Assembly (NCBI RefSeq): GCF_003574625.1
Contig: NZ_QNUJ01000016.1
Location: forward strand, 24,273-88,272
Reading direction: 5' to 3'
DNA from: Shinella zoogloeoides
GTDB lineage: Bacteria > Pseudomonadota > Alphaproteobacteria > Rhizobiales > Rhizobiaceae
DNA: 64,000 bases
Position numbers and translations under genes: made by a program. The notes below the pieces were generated by a model. The model did no database searches. It was not told the origin of the DNA and was given only the letters and a program-made list of their open reading frames with translations. Each line of letters begins with the position of its first letter. The first letter of the stretch is position 1. Below, piece after piece: positions 56,840-64,000 of the stretch.

Positions 56840-57705
56840 GCGGCGCGACGCTCGCCGAAACGCTGGCGGCGGCACGGCGCCGGCTTTGCGAAGCGGGCAT
56901 TGCGGACGGCGCGCAGGATGCGCGGCTGCTGATCGCCGGCCTTCTCAAGCTTTCTTCTACCGCCTTCGTCACCGATGGCGCGCGCCTGCTGGATGCGTCC
57001 GAAAGAGCGATGATCGAGGATGCATTGGCGCGACGCGTGGTGCGCGAGCCGGTGCACCGCATCCTCGGCCACCGGGCCTTTTCGCGGCTCGACCTCATGC
57101 TTTCCCCCGAAACGCTGGAGCCGCGGCCGGATACGGAAGTCCTCGTCGACGCGCTCGTGCCCCATGCGTTGAGAATGGTCGCGGGTGACGGCTGCCGGAT
57201 CCTCGATCTCGGCACGGGAACCGGCGCGATCTGCCTTGCTCTTCTCGACCTCGTGCCCGGCGCGACCGGGATCGGCGCCGATCTTTCGGCGGGAGCCCTT
57301 GAAACGGCGCGGCGCAATGCCGATATCAACGGTGTCGCCGACCGCTTCGAGACGGTCGAGAGCGACTGGTTTGCAGCCGTGACCGGGGCGTTCGACATCA
57401 TCGTGTCAAATCCGCCCTATATCGTCCGCTCCGTAGTCGGAACGCTGGACGAGGAAGTCCGGCTCCACGATCCGATCCTTGCGCTGGATGGCGGAGACGA
57501 CGGGCTGGATGCCTATCGGGCCATTGCGGCGGGTGCGGGTGCTCATCTTCGGGAAAACGGCCTGGTGGCTTACGAGATCGGTTACGACCAGAAGGATCAG
57601 GTCACCGCGATCATGCGCGAACAGGGTTTCGCGCGCATCGAGGCGGTGCAGGATCTTGGCGGCAACGACCGCGTTCTCGTCTTCACAAGAGCAGGAACTG
57701 TGTGA
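56836..57705 (+). CDS. prmC: Release factor glutamine methyltransferase
   Basis: PrmC methylates the GGQ glutamine of release factors using SAM. The 289-residue protein has the SAM motif [14 protein letters not shown] at 124-137 and the NPPY catalytic motif at 192-195. The N-terminal helical domain precedes them. Its ATG overlaps the prfA stop (ATGA). The gene ends the lysC-ptsP-prfA-prmC run; a 329-base gap follows. Confidence 0.96.
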   Translation: MSGATLAETLAAARRRLCEAGIADGAQDARLLIAGLLKLSSTAFVTDGARLLDASERAMIEDALARRVVREPVHRILGHRAFSRLDLMLSPETLEPRPDTEVLVDALVPHALRMVAGDGCRILDLGTGTGAICLALLDLVPGATGIGADLSAGALETARRNADINGVADRFETVESDWFAAVTGAFDIIVSNPPYIVRSVVGTLDEEVRLHDPILALDGGDDGLDAYRAIAAGAGAHLRENGLVAYEIGYDQKDQVTAIMREQGFARIEAVQDLGGNDRVLVFTRAGTV

Positions 57706-58034
57706 TTTCGCTGCGCAAGTGCAGCAAATTTCGCAGCCGCAAAGAAAAGGCTTGGAATTGTGAAGGAAGCGGGATAGTTTGCGGCCACGCACTGGGCAAG
57801 AGGTCATGCGTAAGGGATTTGATCCTGTATGACCCGATCGCGAGGATTGCTCTCTCGAAGAGTTGCTAGGGTTGAGACTGCCCTGTGCGGGTACCTGTTA
57901 ATTTGACGTCTTACGGCGACAGGACCACCGACCGGCGTGGTTTGCCCGCAGGTAAGGATGCTTGATCTGGCGTGTCCCGATCAAGCCTGCAGACACATGA
58001 ATCATCAAGACACGATACGTTAGGTGAGTGACAT
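57706..58034 (+). other. Structured 5' region before the DUF4167 gene
   Basis: This 329-base gap holds no ORF. It contains a perfect 8-bp hairpin GCTTGATC/GATCAAGC at 57960-57986 and a smaller ACCAC/GTGGT hairpin at 57924-57941. A possible promoter pair TTGGAA/GATAGT lies near 57751-57776. Either a long structured leader or a small RNA could be encoded; there is no Rfam-like consensus I can name. Confidence 0.4.
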
Positions 58035-58685
58035 ATGAGGCCAGGACAGCAAAACAAGCGCGGCCGCGGGCGTAATAACAACAATAATAACAACAATAAC
58101 AATAACAACCACCGCAAGGGCGGCAATCCCCTGACGCGGACCTACGACAGCTCGGGTCCGGACGTGAAGATCAGGGGCACGGCTCAGCACATCGCCGAGA
58201 AATACTCTGCGCTTGCCCGGGACGCCCAGAGCGCCGGCGACCGTGTCATGGCGGAGAACTATCTCCAGCACGCCGAGCACTACAATCGCATCATTGCTGC
58301 CGCACAGGCGCAGATGCAGGAACGCTTCCCGCGTGACGAGCGCTCCGACAATGCCGACCGCGGCGATTTCAACGATCGTGACGGCTTCGACCGCGATCAC
58401 GACGAAATCGATTCGACGCCCGTCGAGGAGCAAGCACCCGTTGTCGCCGCTCAGGTGGAGCAGCCGGTCGTCGTCGATGACGGCTCCGGCCCGCAGCCGG
58501 TGATCGAGGGCACGCCCGCCGAGGTCGCCCTCGACGAGGATGCCGCCGCTCCGGCAGGCGGCCGCGCGCCGCGCCGCCGCAATGCGGCCCGCCCGCGTCG
58601 CCCGCGCCGCGGCGAAGGCCAGGCGGCCGAAGGCGATCAGCCGTCCGACGGCGATGCCCCGGCACTGGAAGCGGCTTCGGAATAA
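58035..58685 (+). CDS. DUF4167 domain protein with poly-Asn tract
   Basis: The 216-residue protein begins MRPGQQNKRGRGRN and then has an uninterrupted run of asparagines (12), followed by the DUF4167 core (NPLTRTYDSSGPDVKIRGTAQHIAEKY, then ARDAQSAGDRVMAENYLQHAEHYNRI). The end is acidic, then Arg-rich (GGRAPRRRNAARPRRPRRGEG). This resembles an RNA-associated protein, and DUF4167 is restricted to alphaproteobacteria; function unknown. The start follows GGTGAGTGACAT. Confidence 0.92.
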   Translation: MRPGQQNKRGRGRNNNNNNNNNNNNHRKGGNPLTRTYDSSGPDVKIRGTAQHIAEKYSALARDAQSAGDRVMAENYLQHAEHYNRIIAAAQAQMQERFPRDERSDNADRGDFNDRDGFDRDHDEIDSTPVEEQAPVVAAQVEQPVVVDDGSGPQPVIEGTPAEVALDEDAAAPAGGRAPRRRNAARPRRPRRGEGQAAEGDQPSDGDAPALEAASE

Positions 58686-58710
58686 GCTTCCGTTCCATCG
58701 ATCCATTGGA

Positions 58711-58740
58711 GAACCCGGCCTTGCGCCGGGTTCTTGCGTT
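58711..58740 (+). terminator. Terminator after the DUF4167 gene
   Basis: GAACCCGGC at 58711-58719 and GCCGGGTTC at 58725-58733 pair in a 9-bp stem, followed by a mixed TTGCGTT tail. It lies 25 bases after the stop. Confidence 0.75.
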
Positions 58741-58788
58741 TGCGCAACCGGTGTTCCGAAAAATCTGTTTCCGCCGGCAGGCCGCTCC

Positions 58789-58818
58789 CTTTAATTCCGA
58801 AAACCCCTCCACCATATT
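58789..58818 (+). promoter_or_regulatory. Possible heat-shock (sigma-32/RpoH) promoter of clpB
   Basis: CTTTAAT at 58789-58795 and CCATATT at 58812-58818 resemble the RpoH -35 (CTTGAAA) and -10 (CCCATNT) elements with a 16-base spacer. It is about 123 bases before clpB. Each hexamer has mismatches, so this is only a suggestion. Confidence 0.3.
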
Positions 58819-58940
58819 CGTTTCAGGCGGTTGCCCGGCCCGAGCCGGCGACTGCACCATGAAGGGCTTGCCTTGACGGGAGCCCTATCCTGAATCGTCG
58901 ACCGGTGCCTGATGGGCCGGCCGAGTTATGGAGGCAGATG

Positions 58941-61547
58941 ATGAATATCGAAAAATACTCCGAACGCGTTCGCGGGTTCCTGCAATCCGCCCAGACCAAG
59001 GCGCTTGCGGACGGCAATCCGCAGTTCACGCCCGAACACGTTCTGAAGGTCCTGCTCGATGACGAGCAGGGCATGGCGACCTCGCTGATCGAGCGGGCCG
59101 GCGGCAATGCGCGCGACGCGCGGATCGCCAACGATGCCGCGCTTGCCAAGCTGCCGAAGGTTTCCGGCGGCAACGGGCAGGTCTATCTCGCCCAGCCGCT
59201 CGCGAAGGTCTTCTCCACCGCGGAGGAAGCCGCCAAGAAGGCCGGTGACAGCTTCGTCACCGTCGAACGCCTGCTGCTGGCGCTCGCTATCGAGAAGTCC
59301 GCCGCGACCTCGGAAATCCTTGCCAAGGCCGGCGTGACGCCGACCTCGCTCAACCAGGTGATCAACGACATCCGCAAGGGCCGCACCGCCGATACGGCGA
59401 GCGCGGAGCAGGGCTTCGATTCGTTGAAGAAATTCGCCCGCGACCTTACAGCGGATGCGCGGGAAGGCCGGCTTGATCCCGTGATCGGCCGCGACGACGA
59501 AATCCGCCGCACGATCCAGGTCCTGTCGCGCCGCACGAAGAACAACCCCGTCCTCATCGGCGAACCCGGCGTCGGCAAGACCGCCATCGCCGAGGGCCTT
59601 GCGCTGCGCATCGTCAATGGTGACGTGCCGGAAAGCCTGAAGGACAAGAAGCTGATGGCGCTCGACATGGGCGCGCTGATCGCCGGTGCGAAGTATCGCG
59701 GTGAATTCGAGGAGCGCTTGAAGGCCGTGCTTGCCGAAGTGCAGGCGGAAGACGGCGAGATCATCCTGTTCATCGACGAGATGCACACGCTGGTCGGCGC
59801 CGGCAAGGCGGATGGGGCGATGGACGCTTCCAACCTGCTGAAGCCCGCGCTTGCCCGCGGCGAGCTGCACTGCGTCGGCGCGACCACGCTCGACGAGTAC
59901 CGCAAGCATGTCGAGAAGGATGCGGCGCTCGCTCGAAGGTTCCAGCCCGTCATGGTGGATGAGCCGACCGTCGAGGACACGATCTCGATCCTGCGCGGCC
60001 TCAAGGAAAAGTACGAACAGCACCACAAGGTCCGCATCTCCGACTCGGCCCTCGTTGCCGCCGCGACGCTTTCCAACCGCTACATCACGGATCGCTTCCT
60101 GCCGGACAAGGCGATCGACCTGATGGACGAAGCCGCCTCGCGGCTGCGCATGCAGGTCGATTCCAAGCCGGAAGAGCTCGACGAACTCGACCGCCGCATC
60201 ATTCAGCTCAAGATCGAGCGCGAGGCCCTGAAGAAGGAGACCGACCGCTCGTCGCAGGATCGTCTCGAAAAGCTCGAGATCGACCTGGCCGCGCTGGAAG
60301 AGGAAGCCGATGCGCTCACCGCGCGCTGGCAGGCGGAAAAGTCCAAGCTCGGCCGCGCCGCCGATCTCAAGCGCCAGCTCGACGAGCTGCGCAACGAGCT
60401 GGCCATCGCCCAGCGCAAGGGTGAGTTCCAGCGCGCCGGCGAGCTTGCCTACGGCATCATCCCGAAGCTCGAAAAGGAGCTTGAGGACGCCGAAGGCCGT
60501 GATGCGAGCGATATCGATCCGATGGTGCAGGAGGTCGTGACTCCCGACAACATCGCCCATGTGGTCTCCCGCTGGACGGGCATACCCGTGGACAAGATGC
60601 TGGAAGGTGAGCGCGACAAGCTGCTGCGCATGGAAGACGAACTTGGCAAGTGGGTCGTCGGCCAGGGCGATGCCGTTCAGGCTGTCTCCCGCGCGGTGCG
60701 CCGTGCCCGCGCCGGCCTGCAGGATCCGAACCGGCCTATCGGCTCATTCATCTTCCTCGGTCCGACCGGTGTCGGCAAGACGGAACTGACCAAGGCGCTC
60801 GCCCGCTTCCTCTTCGACGACGAGACGGCGATCCAGCGCATGGACATGTCGGAATATATGGAGAAGCACTCCGTTGCCCGGCTGATCGGCGCGCCTCCCG
60901 GCTATGTCGGCTATGAGGAAGGCGGTGCGCTCACCGAATCCGTCCGCCGCCGGCCCTATCAGGTCGTGCTGTTCGACGAGATCGAGAAGGCGCATCCTGA
61001 TGTCTTCAACGTGCTGCTGCAGGTCCTCGACGACGGCCGCCTGACCGATGGTCAGGGCCGCACCGTGGACTTCCGCAACACGATGATCATCATGACCTCG
61101 AACCTCGGGGCCGAATATCTGACGGCGCTCGGTGAGAACGAGGACAGCGATACGGTTCGCGATCAGGTGATGGATGTCGTCAAGATGGCATTCCGGCCGG
61201 AATTCCTGAACCGCGTCGACGAGATCATCCTGTTCCATCGCCTGCGGCGGTCGGAAATGGGCGCGATCGTCGATATCCAGCTGGAGCGCCTGCGCAAGCT
61301 GCTGGTGGATCGCAAGATCGTGCTCGATCTCGATGAGGAAGCCGTGCACTGGCTGGCCGAGAAAGGCTACGATCCGGTCTACGGCGCGCGTCCCCTGAAG
61401 CGGGCGATCCAGAAGCACCTTCAGGACCCGCTGGCAGAGAAGATCCTTGCCGGCGAGATTCCGGACGGCTCGACCGTCAAGGTGACGGCCGGTTCCGACC
61501 GGTTGCTCTTCTCGCCGCGCCAGAGTGCGGCGAGCAAGGCCGCCTGA
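58941..61547 (+). CDS. clpB: ATP-dependent disaggregase ClpB
   Basis: ClpB disentangles aggregates with DnaK. The 868-residue protein has the N-terminal Clp domain, the first AAA+ module (Walker A GEPGVGKT), the coiled-coil middle domain (about 400-520: long Glu/Lys heptads [19 protein letters not shown]), and the second AAA+ module (Walker A GPTGVGKT, followed by [25 protein letters not shown]). It starts at ATG 58941 with GGAGG six bases upstream; an ATG three bases earlier is possible. Confidence 0.97.
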   Translation: MNIEKYSERVRGFLQSAQTKALADGNPQFTPEHVLKVLLDDEQGMATSLIERAGGNARDARIANDAALAKLPKVSGGNGQVYLAQPLAKVFSTAEEAAKKAGDSFVTVERLLLALAIEKSAATSEILAKAGVTPTSLNQVINDIRKGRTADTASAEQGFDSLKKFARDLTADAREGRLDPVIGRDDEIRRTIQVLSRRTKNNPVLIGEPGVGKTAIAEGLALRIVNGDVPESLKDKKLMALDMGALIAGAKYRGEFEERLKAVLAEVQAEDGEIILFIDEMHTLVGAGKADGAMDASNLLKPALARGELHCVGATTLDEYRKHVEKDAALARRFQPVMVDEPTVEDTISILRGLKEKYEQHHKVRISDSALVAAATLSNRYITDRFLPDKAIDLMDEAASRLRMQVDSKPEELDELDRRIIQLKIEREALKKETDRSSQDRLEKLEIDLAALEEEADALTARWQAEKSKLGRAADLKRQLDELRNELAIAQRKGEFQRAGELAYGIIPKLEKELEDAEGRDASDIDPMVQEVVTPDNIAHVVSRWTGIPVDKMLEGERDKLLRMEDELGKWVVGQGDAVQAVSRAVRRARAGLQDPNRPIGSFIFLGPTGVGKTELTKALARFLFDDETAIQRMDMSEYMEKHSVARLIGAPPGYVGYEEGGALTESVRRRPYQVVLFDEIEKAHPDVFNVLLQVLDDGRLTDGQGRTVDFRNTMIIMTSNLGAEYLTALGENEDSDTVRDQVMDVVKMAFRPEFLNRVDEIILFHRLRRSEMGAIVDIQLERLRKLLVDRKIVLDLDEEAVHWLAEKGYDPVYGARPLKRAIQKHLQDPLAEKILAGEIPDGSTVKVTAGSDRLLFSPRQSAASKAA

Positions 61548-61570
61548 CGGAAGGCCATCGATAAATAAAG

Positions 61571-61597
61571 AAGCGCGGGCCCCGGCCCGCGCTTTTT
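61571..61597 (+). terminator. Rho-independent terminator after clpB
   Basis: GCGCGGGCC and GGCCCGCGC form a strong stem followed by TTTTTGC, 24 bases after the clpB stop. The opposite strand also has an A/T flank, so it may also end the convergent M23 gene. Confidence 0.92.
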
Positions 61598-61663
61598 GCA
61601 TTCCTGCCTCACCATTCTCCACGAGCCGAGGCTAGGGAGATGAGGGGGGTACAAGCCCGAATA

Positions 61664-63616
61664 TCAGTGCGTTTCGGCCACTTCCGTCGCGTTTCCGTGG
61701 CCAAGGAGATCGTCGATGCGCTTGCGCTCGGTCTTGAACTGGGCGAGGGCCTTGCCCTCCAGCGACTTGCCGCCGGGCAGGCGGATCTTCAGCGCGTCGA
61801 CCTTGTTGCCGTTGACGATCAATTCGTAGTGCAGGTGCGGGCCGGTGGAGAGGCCGGTCGTGCCGACGAAGCCGATCACCTGGCCCTGCCGTACCTTCAC
61901 GCCCGGCTTGATGCCCTTGGCGATCGCGCTCTGGTGATTGTAGGAGGAGACGTAGCCGTTGGCGTGGCGGATCAGCGTCTGGTTGCCGTAGCCGCCGGAG
62001 TCCCAGCCCGCCTTCTCGACGACGCCATTGCCCGCCGCGATGATCGGCGTACCGCGCGGCGCGGCCCAGTCGACGCCGGTATGCATGCGCGAGAAACCGA
62101 GGATCGGGTGGCGCCGCATGCCGAAGCCGGAGCGGAACACGCCGTTCGGAACCGGATTGCGCAGCAGGAACTGCCGGATGCTCTTGCCGTCCTCGTCGTA
62201 ATAGTCGACCGAGCCGTCTTCCGGGTCCTGGAAGCGGTAGACCCGCGTTTCCGTGTCGCCAAACCTGGCGTCGAGGAAGAGGATTTCGGAATCCTCCGTC
62301 GCCGCGCCGCTCTCGTCGGTGACGGAGAAGAAGGCCTCCAGCGAATCCGTCGGGCGAAGCTGGGCCTGGAAATCGACATTGCTCGCGAGGACGCGGATGA
62401 TTTCCGCCGTCATGTCCTGGCCCATGCCATAGGAAAGGGCGGCCCGGTAGATGCCGTCATAGACGCGGGGCAGGTCGCGGCCGGCGATGATCGTCGGCCG
62501 TCCATCGTCGTCGAAGGCCGTCGCCACGGCGTCGAGGGCCGGCGGCTCGGCGCCGCTGACGAAGCGGCCGTGGTCGTCGATCGCGGCGGTCACGACATGG
62601 CGGCCGCGCGAATAGACGCTGGCGCGCACGATATTCGCTTCCTTGGCCTTCTGCGAAACGCAGATGCGCAGCACGTCGCCCTCGGCGAGCTGCTTGCTGC
62701 CGAGCTGCTCCGCCAGATAGGAGGAGAGGTCGTCGGCCTGGGCCTTCGTATAGCCCGCCGCCGTCATGATCTCGGCGATATCGGCGGCCCGCCGCACCGG
62801 GATCACGTCGTCGGCATATTCGGTATCGTCGGGCGTCAGCGTATCGAAGGTCGATACGCTCATGTTCTCCTCAACGATGCGGGCGGTCAGGCCCATCAGG
62901 TCGATGTCGGAATTGTCGGAGGCGAAGCGTTGCGGATCGACATAATAAAGCGAGGCGACCTGCGTGCTGCCGTCGGTGAGCACCGAACCGTTGGTGCGCA
63001 CATTCTCCTCGACCTCTTCGATCGACATCTGGTCGGCGAAATCGAGCGCCGAGCCACCGGTCGGGAAGGCGTCCGTCTGGAGCGCGACTTCCGATTCGAC
63101 GTCCGAACCGTAGATCGTGCCCATGCGCGAGGCGGGGGCGGCGTCCTTGCCGTTGGTGGAGAAGATCGCGAGCGGATCGAAGCGCGGATAGTCCTCGCTC
63201 GTCGCGTGGTTCGCGGCAAGCGCCATCTTCACATGGGCGAAGGGCTGCCGGCGCACCACTTCCTTCTCGCCGTCATGGATCATGGTGGAGATTTCCATGA
63301 TCTTCTTGTCGGACGGCTTGGCGACGACGGCCGGCTCCAGCACGCGCTCGCCGCGCCGTGCGGTCTCGCCGGTCTTGTTTGTCTGCTTCGGCGTGACGAG
63401 GGCGGCGAAGGCTTCGGCCGGGATGGCGAGCTGCTGGCGTCCGTCGAGGGCTGCGAAGAGGGCGACACCCATCAGGATCGACGAGGTGATGCCCGTCAGG
63501 AAGGTACCGGAAAGCCAGCGCAGGGAGATTTCGCGGCGGTCGGGCGCCTTGCGCCCGTCGGCGAGTATCGGCGGCTCGTTGCCGAGAGATCGGATCATGT
63601 TCCGGGATGTGGTCAT
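61664..63616 (-). CDS. Membrane-anchored M23 peptidoglycan endopeptidase (RgsM-like)
   Basis: The 650-residue protein has a basic N-terminus and one membrane helix at about residues 37-57 (SGTFLTGITSSILMGVALFAAL), a long periplasmic part with a LysM/OapA-like region, and a C-terminal M23 metallopeptidase. Zinc ligands are visible: HTGVD at 512-516 and HLHYE at 594-598. The size, single anchor and position downstream of and convergent with clpB fit RgsM of Sinorhizobium meliloti, which is needed for polar growth; that assignment rests on synteny recall. Two starts are possible (63616 or 63598). Confidence 0.92.
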   Translation of the reverse strand: MTTSRNMIRSLGNEPPILADGRKAPDRREISLRWLSGTFLTGITSSILMGVALFAALDGRQQLAIPAEAFAALVTPKQTNKTGETARRGERVLEPAVVAKPSDKKIMEISTMIHDGEKEVVRRQPFAHVKMALAANHATSEDYPRFDPLAIFSTNGKDAAPASRMGTIYGSDVESEVALQTDAFPTGGSALDFADQMSIEEVEENVRTNGSVLTDGSTQVASLYYVDPQRFASDNSDIDLMGLTARIVEENMSVSTFDTLTPDDTEYADDVIPVRRAADIAEIMTAAGYTKAQADDLSSYLAEQLGSKQLAEGDVLRICVSQKAKEANIVRASVYSRGRHVVTAAIDDHGRFVSGAEPPALDAVATAFDDDGRPTIIAGRDLPRVYDGIYRAALSYGMGQDMTAEIIRVLASNVDFQAQLRPTDSLEAFFSVTDESGAATEDSEILFLDARFGDTETRVYRFQDPEDGSVDYYDEDGKSIRQFLLRNPVPNGVFRSGFGMRRHPILGFSRMHTGVDWAAPRGTPIIAAGNGVVEKAGWDSGGYGNQTLIRHANGYVSSYNHQSAIAKGIKPGVKVRQGQVIGFVGTTGLSTGPHLHYELIVNGNKVDALKIRLPGGKSLEGKALAQFKTERKRIDDLLGHGNATEVAETH

Positions 63617-63777
63617 GCCGATATGCTTTGCCCTGTGTCGCCGATTTCGTTTTCAGCGCGGGAAGATGCACGCAGGAGGGCCCGCGAGTCAAATCACGCA
63701 AGTTCAGTCACTCCTCTAGAGGCGGGGAATGTGAAATTCTGAGGGCAATCGGGCCGTTAGAGAGGGAATGAAGGGCG

Positions 63778-63802
63778 GAATGCCCGGAAATCCAGGGCAT
63801 TC
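63778..63802. other. Perfect hairpin upstream of the rRNA-type promoter
   Basis: GAATGCCC at 63778-63785 and GGGCATTC at 63795-63802 form an 8-bp stem with a nine-base loop. There is no T-run. It lies between the M23 gene and the promoter at 63867 and may insulate the two. Confidence 0.45.
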
Positions 63803-63866
63803 TGCGGGTAAATGAAAGCCAAACGCATTTTTCCGAAGAAAATTTCAAAAAACTGTCACAGGCCTG

Positions 63867-63895
63867 TTGACGCCCCAGAATGTTGGGCCTATAAC
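63867..63895 (+). promoter_or_regulatory. Strong sigma-70 promoter, rRNA-operon type
   Basis: TTGACG at 63867-63872 and TATAAC at 63890-63895 are exactly 17 bases apart. An A/T-rich stretch (about 63825-63855) lies immediately upstream, as an UP element would. The following GC-rich leader (CGCCGCTCATCGAACGAG) resembles the leader before 16S rRNA in Rhizobiaceae. No rRNA sequence is reached before the window ends at 64000, so the rRNA gene is a prediction. Confidence 0.7.
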
Positions 63896-64000
63896 GCCGC
63901 TCATCGAACGAGAGCGGCGGCGCTTCTGGCGGCCGACGAACTCGCTCTAGGGTTTCCTTGAGAAGCTGGTGAGAATTGGGCCTGACTGGTTCGGGTTTGA

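Noticed and set aside
53363..56875. Long minus-strand ORF opposite ptsP and prfA
   Set aside because: It is antisense to two well-conserved genes and shows the same His/Asp/Arg-rich composition as other shadow frames.

Overview
The window is GC-rich (about two thirds G+C by eye), densely coding alphaproteobacterial chromosome. Its content and gene order fit a member of the Rhizobiaceae (Rhizobium/Sinorhizobium/Shinella type): cobS-cobT, aroK-aroB, ptsP next to lysC, prfA-prmC-DUF4167-clpB-M23 peptidase, TamA/TamB, a 5-aminolevulinate synthase HemA (C4 pathway), and a glp operon encoding a glycerol ABC importer. I see no prophage, insertion sequence, CRISPR array or integrated island; the single tRNA gene (tRNA-Arg, CCT) has no integrase beside it. 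Most of the window is core housekeeping DNA, and the interesting points are details of architecture and regulation.

Layout. 1-4.7 kb (minus strand): phytase-like esterase (cut by the left edge), aerobic cobaltochelatase subunits CobT and CobS, and a J-domain protein. 4.8-9.99 kb: BolA, a CorC/HlyC-type CBS protein that lacks the usual DUF21 membrane domain, AroB and AroK, a 49-residue membrane protein coupled to XerD, and AccA. 10.2-17.3 kb: an L,D-transpeptidase lipoprotein coupled to a TusA-like protein, a His-rich COG0523 GTPase behind a D,D-carboxypeptidase, an M20 amidohydrolase, a Gly/His/Trp-rich secreted protein, tRNA-Arg and a META-MliC fusion. 17.5-24.6 kb: Dxr, HemA (with an FNR/FixK-like box), a three-subunit form II molybdenum hydroxylase and a small glycine-zipper lipoprotein. 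24.9-33.8 kb: TamA-TamB, an orphan CheW and a soluble double-PAS chemoreceptor. 33.9-41.3 kb (minus strand): an NAD-dependent molybdenum formate dehydrogenase operon (LysR regulator, fdsG, fdsB, a DUF4287 gene, fdsA, fdhD, fdsD). 41.4-43.2 kb: an acrylyl-CoA reductase-like MDR enzyme and an SDR. 43.3-51.9 kb: glpR and the glpD-glpSTPQUV glycerol operon. 52.1-63.6 kb: LysC, PtsP, RF1, PrmC, DUF4167, ClpB and an M23 endopeptidase. The last 150 bases hold a strong rRNA-type promoter and leader running off the right edge.

How the genes work together. The fds operon should oxidise formate to CO2 with NAD+. FdhD sulfurates the molybdenum cofactor, FdsD aids assembly, and the LysR protein probably senses the substrate. 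The glp operon takes up glycerol through a binding protein (GlpV), two permeases and two ATPases, and oxidises glycerol 3-phosphate with GlpD under GlpR control; glycerol kinase is not in the window. Several genes act on the envelope: the L,D-transpeptidase, the D,D-carboxypeptidase, the M23 endopeptidase, TamA/TamB and the lysozyme-inhibitor fusion.

Most notable observations: (i) the two glycerol-importer ATPases carry complementary defects that would leave one canonical and one degenerate composite ATP site; (ii) the DUF21-less CorC protein; (iii) GlpR-type half sites at exact 11-bp spacing before glpD; (iv) a 46-bp palindromic intergenic repeat present twice with a compensatory base-pair change; (v) a small DUF4287 gene inside the formate dehydrogenase operon. 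No wholly new multi-gene system is evident.
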